A DNA stretch of 11,626 nt. It comes from CAVQZC01 sp963718315. Lineage in GTDB: Bacteria > Actinomycetota > Thermoleophilia > Gaiellales > JAICJC01. Where the stretch lies: assembly GCA_963718315.1 (NCBI GenBank), contig CAVQZC010000011.1:1-11626 (forward strand), read 5' to 3'. Position 1 is the first letter of the stretch. Every line of letters begins with the position of its first letter. This document shows positions 1 to 6,337 of this stretch, piece after piece. Position numbers and translations under genes: made by a program. The notes under the pieces are model-generated. The model did not search any database. It had not been told where the DNA came from and saw only the letters and a list, made by a program, of their open reading frames with translations.

Positions 1-717
1 GAAGGCGTCACGGGCTTCGTCGACGGCCCCGGTCTCTACCCGTCGCTGACCGCCCGGGGCAACCTCGCCGCGCTGGCCGGCCTGCGCGGTCGCGACGCAC
101 CGACGGCGGGCATCGACGACGTCCTCGAGCAGGTCGGGCTGACCGACGTCGCCGACGACAAGGTGCGTGGCTTCTCCCTCGGAATGCGGCAGCGGCTCGG
201 CCTCGCCGCCGCCCTGCTCACCAGGCCGCGCCTGCTCGTGCTCGACGAGCCCGCCAACGGCCTCGACCCGGCGGGCAAGAGGCACGTGCACAGGACCCTC
301 ACGCGGCTCGCGGCGGACGGGGCCACCGTGGTCCTCTCCAGCCACCGGATGGACGACCTTGAGGAGCTGTGCTCCGAGGTCACCATCCTCGCGACCGGCC
401 GGGTCGCCTTCTCCGGCCCGCTGGACAAGCTGGCCGACGAGAACCGTGAACTCGACTACCGGCTGCTGACCTCCGACAACGACGCCGCGCGCCGGGTCGC
501 CGCGAGCACGGACGGGATACAGGTGGTCGACGACGCCGAGGGGGTTCCGAACCGCGGCATGCTCGTGGTGCGCGCGCTGGTGCCCGCCCTCGACGAACTG
601 GTGCGGCGGCTCGTGCACGCGAACATCGCGGTGCGCGAGCTCGCCCCCGTCGTCTCGCCGCTCGAGACCGCGTTCCTCGCCCTCACCGAACAGCACGCCG
701 AGCAGGAGTCCAAGTGA
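1..717 (+). CDS. ABC transporter ATP-binding protein (ABC-2 exporter type), 5' end outside window
   Basis: This is the nucleotide-binding subunit of an ABC exporter, which hydrolyses ATP on the cytoplasmic face to drive the permease encoded next. The frame is open from base 1 and gives 238 residues; Walker A and the true start lie upstream of the window. Visible parts in order: a Q-loop-like stretch (FVDGPGLYPSLT, near residue 6, with Asp where Gln is usual), the ABC signature FSLGMRQR (about 57-64), Walker B LLVLDEPANGLDP (from about 79), and the H-loop VVLSSH (about 111-116). A C-terminal extension of about 90 residues follows, typical of drug or antibiotic exporter ATPases of the DrrA/CcmA type. 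The stop codon overlaps the GTG of the permease by 4 bp, so the two are probably translationally coupled. The substrate cannot be inferred. The family call is firm. Confidence 0.93.
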   Translation, partial: EGVTGFVDGPGLYPSLTARGNLAALAGLRGRDAPTAGIDDVLEQVGLTDVADDKVRGFSLGMRQRLGLAAALLTRPRLLVLDEPANGLDPAGKRHVHRTLTRLAADGATVVLSSHRMDDLEELCSEVTILATGRVAFSGPLDKLADENRELDYRLLTSDNDAARRVAASTDGIQVVDDAEGVPNRGMLVVRALVPALDELVRRLVHANIAVRELAPVVSPLETAFLALTEQHAEQESK

Positions 718-2089
718 CGGCCACGACCATCGCGCCGACAGCGCCCGGTGACGCGCCGGCCGCCCGCCCTGTCTCGGTGGCCCGCGCCTTCCGCTTCGAG
801 CTGGTCAAGCAGCTGGCACAGTGGCGAGTCCGCCTGCTGATCCTCGCGTGCTGGATCGGCCCGGCGCTCGCGGTCATCGTGGTGAGCGGGCAGGGCACGC
901 TTCCGTCTGACACGCTCTTCGGCCGCGAGATGCACGCCACCGGCTGGGCCGGAGCGCTGGTGGTGCTGTCCTTCGCGGGCAGCTGGTTCTTCCCGCTGCT
1001 CACCTCGGTCGTCGCCGGCGACGTGTTCTCCGCCGAGGACCGGCTCGGCACCTGGCGCCACCTGCTCGTGGCGGTGCGCTCGCCACGGCGGATCTTCGTC
1101 GCCAAGGCGCTGGCGAGCCTCACCGTCCTCCTGATGTGCCTGCCCGGGCTGGCGGTCTCCGGCGTCGTCGGCGGGCTGGTGGTCGGCAGCCGGCCGCTGA
1201 CCGGCCTTGACGGCCACCTGCTTTCGCCGGCCGCCGCCGCCGGGAAGCTGCTGCTCGCCTGGCTCTGCGTGCTCGCCCCGATCCTCGCCTTCGCCGCGAT
1301 CGGGCTGCTCGCGTCCGTCATCTTCGGGCGGTCTCCGATCGGCCTGCTGCTGCCCGCCTTCGGCGGGCTGGGCATGCAGCTGGCGTCCCAGGTGCTGCCG
1401 ATGCCGGCCGCCGTCCGCCTGGCGCTGCCCAGCTTCGCGTTCCTCTCCTGGAACGGCCTGTTCACCAGCCCGCCGATGCTCGGCCCGCTGCTCGCCGGCA
1501 TCGTCGTGAGCCTGGCCTGGGCGGTCACCGCGACCGCGCTGGCCTACGTGCTCTTCATGCGGCGCGACTTCACCAACCTGGCGAACGACGGCTCGATGCG
1601 GCGCGCGATCACCTTCGGGATCCTGCCGCTGCTCGGGGTGTGGGTCGCTTTCGGCCGGGGTGGTGGCCGCGGCGACCGGGGCCACCGGCTCCGGGATCGA
1701 CGCCGGCAAGCTGCAGCGGTCGCTCGCCACGTCGTTCGCCCATCTCTACCGGCTGCAGGGCCAGGAGCTGTACCACCTGAACGTCACCGAAGGCGCAGCT
1801 GCGGGTCACGGCGTCCTGCACCAAGGGAGGCGGCCTGGTCGCCCAGGAAGGGCCAGGAAACGACTGGCGCTGCATCGTCTTCTGGCATCTCCCTGGCGTC
1901 AACGATGCGACCGGACAGGCCATCTACCAGCTCGACGTCAACGCGAACGGGCGGTACGTCGCCGACGGCGACGGGCCGAACGAAGTGAACGGCTACTTCG
2001 TGGTGCACACCTCGTACGGTGACGCGCCGAACCCGCTATGGCAGTTCGACGGCCTGGTCGATCTGCTAGCTCCCACATCGAAGGGATAG
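714..2089 (+). CDS. ABC-2 type permease with C-terminal extracytoplasmic domain, two apparent frameshifts
   Basis: This is the membrane subunit of the exporter. The start is GTG at 714, in the 4-bp overlap with the ATPase gene. The first frame holds until about 1653 and shows six hydrophobic segments (near residues 42-62, 79-102, 131-155, 178-204, 208-229, 257-282) and a seventh from about 297. It then degenerates into Arg/Gly-rich sequence until an out-of-frame stop at 1988. Removing one base near 1653 (ttcggcc to ttcgcc) restores FAGVVAAATGATGSG. Removing another near 1791 (gaagg to gagg) restores NVTEAQLRV and continues to a TAG at 2087-2089. The corrected protein is 457 residues. Its last ~130 residues are polar, with two Cys (codons 1817-1819 and 1871-1873), and probably form an extracytoplasmic domain after the last membrane helix. 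The stop is 2 bp before the next ATG. Indel error is more likely than decay, because the sequence past each break is clean coding. Confidence 0.8.
2081..2086 (+). promoter_or_regulatory. Ribosome binding site of the propeller-phosphoesterase gene
   Basis: AAGGGA lies 5 bases before the ATG at 2092 and inside the last codons of the permease. It supports 2092 as the start and suggests translational coupling to the permease. Confidence 0.5.
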
Positions 2090-2091
2090 GC

Positions 2092-4942
2092 ATGCAAGTC
2101 AGACGACAACGTCGGAAGTCTCGAGGGCCCGTCTTGGCCTTCCCGAGTGGGCTCGGCAGCCGACTCCGCCTCGTCATGGCCGGCACAGCGGCTCTCCTCG
2201 TCCTCAGCGGGGCAATGGCGCTACGGCTCGACGGTGGGGTTCGGCAACAACCAGGTCGGCACGCAGTACCGCAACGGGATCCAGCGTCTCCGACGACCAG
2301 ATCATCAAGCCGATCGGTGACCGCCTGCTCACCCAGCTCGGCAAGTTCATGGGCTCGACGGTCAGCCCGGACGGGCGGTTCCTCGCCGCGACCACCGCCG
2401 ACAATCCGGTGGTCCTGCAGATCTTCGACCTGTCGAGCCTACAAGCTCATCTGGACGGTCGGCAGCGCGTCCGGGGTCAACCAGACCCTGTCCGACGCCA
2501 CCGTCGGGCAGGAAGGCCCGACGTACTCGCCGGACGGCAAGTTCCTCTGGCTTCCCGAGCAGGACGCCCTGACCCGGTTCCCGGTCAACGCCGACGGCAC
2601 CCTCGGCACGCCGACCCGCTTCCCGCTCCCGACGGTGGGCACCCACCTTTCGGGTAACAGCCGGACTCCGACGCCCAACTCCGCGCTGGTGGGCCAGACC
2701 GCGTACTCGCCCGACGGGTCCACCCTGTACGCCGCGCTCAACGGGCAGAACACCGTCGTGGCGCTCGACCCCAGCACCGGTGCGGTCGAGCACACGTGGA
2801 ACGTCGGCATCGCCCCTCGCGAGCTCGCCTTCGTGGGCAGCAAGCTCTACGTGAGCGACGAGGGCGGCCGCCAGGCCCAGCCCGGCGACACGACCATGGA
2901 CTCCTACGGCACCCCGGTGCCCGCCAACGGGTACCTGGGCACGTCGACCACCGGGGAGGTCAGCGTCATCGACACCGCGAACCCGTCCGCGCGCGGTCGG
3001 ATCGATCGCCGTCGGCCTGCACCCGACCGCGATGTACGTCAGCGGCCAGCGCGCTGTTCGTCGCCAACACGAACAGCGACACCGTCTCGGTCATCGACAC
3101 GACGATGAACAAGGTCGTGCAGACGATCGAGACCAAGCCGTGGCCGGAGTCCACGGTGGGGTACCAGCCCGACGGCATCGCCCTGACCAAGGACGGCCAC
3201 CTGCTGGTCACCCTGGGGCGGGCGAACGCCGTCGCGGTCTACCGCTACGACGGCAGCGCCCAAGGAGCCGGTGAGCTACATCGGCCTGCTGCCGACGGAC
3301 TACTACCCGGCGGACGTGGCGACCGTCGGCGACCAGATCGTCGTCACCAACACCCGCGGCATCGACGCGCGCGGCCCGGCCATCACGACCTCCAAGGGAC
3401 AGGGAACCGTCCCCGTGACCGGCCACGACACGCACAGCACCACCGCGTCCCTGACCCGCTTCACCCTGCCGAGCGACCTGGACATCGCGCGCTACACCGT
3501 GACGGTCTTCGCGCAGAACGGCTGGGGCAAGGAACGACGTGCCGGCAGGCCAGGGGCCAGCAAGGCGGCGCCAGTCCCGGTCCCGACGCGCATCGGCGAC
3601 CCGTCCACGATCAAGCACGTCTTCCTGATCGTGAAGGAGAACCGCACCTACGACCAGGTGTTCGGCGACCTGGGCAAGGGCAACGGCGACCCGACGCTCA
3701 CGCAGTTCGGCGAGAAGGCCACGCCGAACCAGCACGCGCTGGCCAAGCAGTTCGGCTGCTACGACAACGTGTACGACGTCGGCACCAACTCCTCCGAGGG
3801 CCACAACTGGCTGATGCAGGGCGACAACCCCGAGTACACCGAGTCGGACGCGGGTGAGTACCAGCGCAGCTACGACACCGAGGAGGACGTGCTCGGCCAC
3901 CAGCGCTCGGGCTTCCTGTGGACCGCCGTCGAGTCGGCCGGCGCGACGGCCAGGAACTACGGCGAGTTCGAGTACATGGAGGGCAAGCCGTCCGGTACCT
4001 GGCAGCAGTACTACTGCGCGACCAAGAGCGTCGAGAGCGGCGGTGACCCGGCCCAGCTGACCGCCGCGGGCCTGAAGGGCAACTACGGCTCGGCGATCCC
4101 GTCGCTGAACGCGATCGCCGACCCGCTGTCGCCGCCGTTCGACCTCTCGATCCCGGACATCTACCGCTACCAGATCTGGAAGCAGGACTTCGAGAAGAAC
4201 GGTCCCGCCAACTTCAACATGATCTGGCTCTCCAGCGACCACACCGGCGGGCCGACCGACGCGGAGGCCGGGGTGGCCGACAACGATCTCGCCACGGGTC
4301 AGATCGTCGACACGATCTCGCACAGCAAGTACTGGAAGGACTCCGCCATCTTCGTCCTCGAGGACGACAGCCAGGACGGCGCCGACCACGTCGACGGCCA
4401 CCGCGCCCCGGTCCAGGTCATCAGCCCCTGGGCCCAGCACGGCAAGGTGATCGACACCTACTACTCGCAGATCTCGGTGGTCCGGACGATCGAGCAGATC
4501 CTCGGCGCCCAGCCGCTGAACGAGAAGGTCGCCGCGGCCACGCCGATGTACGACGCCTTCACCAGCCAGGCCCAACTACACGCCGTTCAACGCGGTGCCG
4601 AACCAGATCCCGCTCACCGAGGGCATCACCACCGCGCCGGCCTGCGGTCTGGACACCCTGGGCCTCACCGGCGCCGCGGCGACGGCGCTGAACAAGGCGG
4701 AGGCCCAGAAGACCGCGGTGCCCGCGAACGAGCAGGCCACCGCCGCTGCCTGGCAGACCTGGCTCGCCGGCCAGCACACCACGGGCAACGGCGCGGTCCC
4801 CGACTACGCCAACCCGGAGCAGATGAACCGGTACACGTGGTACCAGGCCCACGGGTGGAAGGTGCCCTACCCGGGCGACTCGAAGATCTACGCTCCATCG
4901 CAGGTGCCCGGCGCCTACCTCCCGAGCCCGGACCAGAGCTGA
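2092..4942 (+). CDS. Secreted YVTN/YncE-like beta-propeller + phosphoesterase (PF04185-type) protein, multiple apparent frameshifts
   Basis: This is a predicted exported bifunctional protein: an N-terminal beta-propeller and a C-terminal alkaline-phosphatase/phospholipase-C superfamily phosphoesterase that would cleave phosphate esters outside the membrane. The start at 2092 has an SD and leads to an Arg-rich N-region and a hydrophobic core (VMAGTAALLVLSGAMA) ending near residue 43, a signal peptide. Propeller blades include TAYSPDGSTLYAALNGQNTV and the classic ALFVANTNSDTVSVID. The phosphoesterase part begins near corrected residue 504 with KHVFLIVKENRTYDQVFGD, in which the Thr of ENRTYD is the expected nucleophile. 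Later come SEGHNW, WLSSDHTGGPTD and FVLEDDSQDGADHVDGHR, which carry the expected metal-binding Asp/His residues. The frame changes near 2221, 2285, 2439, 2996, 3047, 3261 and 4571, each as one extra base. Removing seven bases gives an uninterrupted 947-residue protein ending at TGA 4940-4942. A strong terminator follows. Confidence 0.82.
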
Positions 4943-4971
4943 CGAGCCAGCGGGCAACAACTGAAACAGCA

Positions 4972-5019
4972 GCGCAACACGACGGCCCGCCGGACATCCG
5001 GCGGGCCGTCGTGTTGCGC
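4972..5019 (+). terminator. Perfect 23-bp inverted repeat, intrinsic-type terminator
   Basis: The arms 4972-4994 and 4997-5019 are exact reverse complements. In RNA they would fold as about 22 bp around an ACAT tetraloop, very GC-rich, 29 bases after the phosphoesterase stop. No U-tract follows, which is common in actinomycete terminators. It separates the first operon from the PadR operon. Confidence 0.85.
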
Positions 5020-5057
5020 GGCAGCTCGCCGGCCGCCGTCGGCCTCCTTCCAACTAC

Positions 5058-5094
5058 TACCCGAGAGTCTACTCATGATGTATTCTCTCGGGTA
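5058..5094 (+). promoter_or_regulatory. Candidate PadR operator with embedded -10 element (leaderless promoter)
   Basis: The outer arms tacccgagag (5058-5067) and ctctcgggta (5085-5094) are perfect inverted repeats. Inside them TAC (5070-5072) pairs with GTA (5080-5082), giving a near-palindrome centred at 5076. The hexamer TATTCT (5081-5086) fits the actinobacterial -10 pattern TAnnnT and ends 7 bases before the PadR ATG at 5094. No Shine-Dalgarno sequence is seen, so transcription may start at or next to the ATG. No good -35 element is visible. Autorepression by PadR at this site is inferred from position and symmetry. Confidence 0.6.
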
Positions 5095-5624
5095 TGAGTG
5101 TTCCGCTGACGCTGCTGGGGCTGCTTGAGCGCGGGCCCAGCCATGGGTATGACCTGAAGCGCGACTACGACGCGTACTTCGGGCAAGGGCGGCCGCTGCG
5201 CTACAGCCAGGTGTATGCCACGCTGTCGCGGCTGGCCAGGGACGGGAAGGCCGTGGCCGGGCCCGTCGAGCAAGGGGCCGGGCCGGAACGGCGCCGGTAC
5301 ATCATCACCGACGAGGGCGTCGCCGACGTGGAGACGTGGCTCGCCGAGCCCGTGCCGCCGGAGCCCGACCTGCAGAGCGAACTGTTCGCCAAGGTCGTGC
5401 TCGCGCTCATGCTCGGCAAGCACGCCGACACCTTCCTTGACGGCCAGCGGGCGGCGCACCTGCAGCGGATGCGCGAGCTCACCGAGTTCAAGCGGCAGGG
5501 CGGCACCCTCGACGTGCTGCTCGCCGACCACGCCCTCTACCGCCTGGAGGCGGACTTGCGATGGATCGACCACACGGCGGCGCGGCTGGACATGATCGCG
5601 CGGACAGTGCAGGGGCAGTCATGA
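5094..5624 (+). CDS. PadR family transcriptional regulator
   Basis: This is a 176-residue DNA-binding repressor of the PadR family. The N-terminal winged helix-turn-helix covers about residues 1-75, beginning LTLLGLLERGPSHGYDLK, with the recognition-helix region RYSQVYATLSRLARDG and the wing around ERRRYIITDEG. Residues ~90-176 (from DLQSELFAKVVLALMLG) form the helical C-terminal dimerisation part of the longer PadR subgroup. ATG 5094 is chosen because it starts directly at the conserved first helix; it has no SD and sits at the edge of a palindrome with a -10-like hexamer, consistent with leaderless translation. The TGA overlaps the ATG of the ABC ATPase gene (ATGA), so regulator and transporter form one unit. 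Members of this family often repress an adjacent efflux or membrane-stress ABC operon and release DNA on binding a small molecule. The ligand here is unknown. Confidence 0.95.
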   Translation: MSVPLTLLGLLERGPSHGYDLKRDYDAYFGQGRPLRYSQVYATLSRLARDGKAVAGPVEQGAGPERRRYIITDEGVADVETWLAEPVPPEPDLQSELFAKVVLALMLGKHADTFLDGQRAAHLQRMRELTEFKRQGGTLDVLLADHALYRLEADLRWIDHTAARLDMIARTVQGQS

Positions 5625-6337
5625 CTCCCGATCGGGGCGCCGCTGGGCACGGCGCGTCGGGGAAGTTCATCGAGGCCGTCGAACTGTCGCTGTCGTTCGG
5701 CAGCACGCCGGCGCTGCGCGGGGCGTCGCTCGGCGTCGCCAAGGGCGAGATCGTCGCCGTCATGGGGCCCAGCGGGTCCGGGAAGTCGACGCTGCTGCAC
5801 TGCCTGGCCGGGATCCTGGTGCCTTCCTCGGGGGAAGTGCATTTCAACGGGATGCGGCTCGACCGGCTCAGCGACGACAAGCGCAGTGCGCTGCGACGGG
5901 ACCGGTTCGGGTTCGTGTTCCAGTCCGGGCAGCTCGTGCCCGAGCTCACCGCCGAGGAGAACGTCGCGCTGCCGTTGCTGCTGTCCGGCATGCGGCGCGG
6001 GCCGGCGATGACGGCGGCGCGCACGTGGTTCCCCACGCTCGGGCTGGACGGGCTGGAGTCCCGGCGGTCCGGTGAGCTGTCCGGCGGGCAGGCGCAGCGC
6101 GTCGCGCTTGCCCGCGGCCTGGTCGCCGAGCCCGAAGTGCTCTTCGCCGACGAGCCGACCGGGGCGCTGGACTCGATGTCCGGCGAGCTGGTGATGAACC
6201 TGCTGGTGAGCGCGGTCCGCGAGCGGGGGACCACGGTCGTCCTGGTCACCCACGACGCCCGGGTGGCCGCGTACGCCGACCGCGAGGTCGTCGTGCGGGA
6301 CGGCACGGTCAGCACGCTCACCGGGGCGAAGCCGTGA
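5621..6337 (+). CDS. ABC transporter ATP-binding protein (LolD/MacB/FtsE type)
   Basis: This 238-residue cytoplasmic ATPase powers the FtsX-like permease encoded next. All motifs are present: Walker A GPSGSGKST (about 49-57), Q-loop Gln near 101 (VFQSGQLVPELTAEENV), signature LSGGQAQRVALARGL (from 153), Walker B VLFADEPTGALD (Asp177-Glu178) and H-loop VTHD (His211). The VFQ...LTAEENV and DEPTGALD wording is typical of the MacB/LolD/FtsE group (ABC type VII, mechanotransmission systems). An in-frame ATG at 5561 would add 20 residues out of frame with PadR, so 5621, forming the ATGA overlap with the PadR stop, is preferred. The gene ends in a GTGA overlap with the permease. It should be controlled with PadR from the palindromic promoter region. 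Confidence 0.95.
   Translation: MTPDRGAAGHGASGKFIEAVELSLSFGSTPALRGASLGVAKGEIVAVMGPSGSGKSTLLHCLAGILVPSSGEVHFNGMRLDRLSDDKRSALRRDRFGFVFQSGQLVPELTAEENVALPLLLSGMRRGPAMTAARTWFPTLGLDGLESRRSGELSGGQAQRVALARGLVAEPEVLFADEPTGALDSMSGELVMNLLVSAVRERGTTVVLVTHDARVAAYADREVVVRDGTVSTLTGAKP

Noticed and set aside
456..1730. A 424-codon minus-strand open frame over the ATPase and permease genes.
   Set aside because: Gln/Arg/Glu/His-rich shadow composition, and it overlaps two genes with clear ABC features.
2092..2140. A twin-arginine (Tat) signal in the Arg-rich N terminus of the phosphoesterase.
   Set aside because: Several Arg pairs are present, but none is followed by the usual x-F-L-K pattern at the right distance from the hydrophobic core, so a Sec signal is preferred, without certainty.
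3208..4575. A 455-codon minus-strand open frame opposite the phosphoesterase.
   Set aside because: It has Val/Arg/Gly-rich low-complexity composition and no domain, and the opposite strand carries clear phosphoesterase motifs.
2200..4600. Programmed ribosomal frameshifting or RNA editing as an explanation of the repeated frame changes.
   Set aside because: Seven or more shifts in one gene without a shared slippery heptamer, plus similar breaks in two other genes, is not known for these mechanisms; indel error or decay is simpler.
5561..5620. An upstream ATG at 5561 for the second ABC ATPase.
   Set aside because: It lies inside the PadR gene and adds 20 residues unlike the family; the ATGA overlap at 5621 is the usual coupling arrangement.
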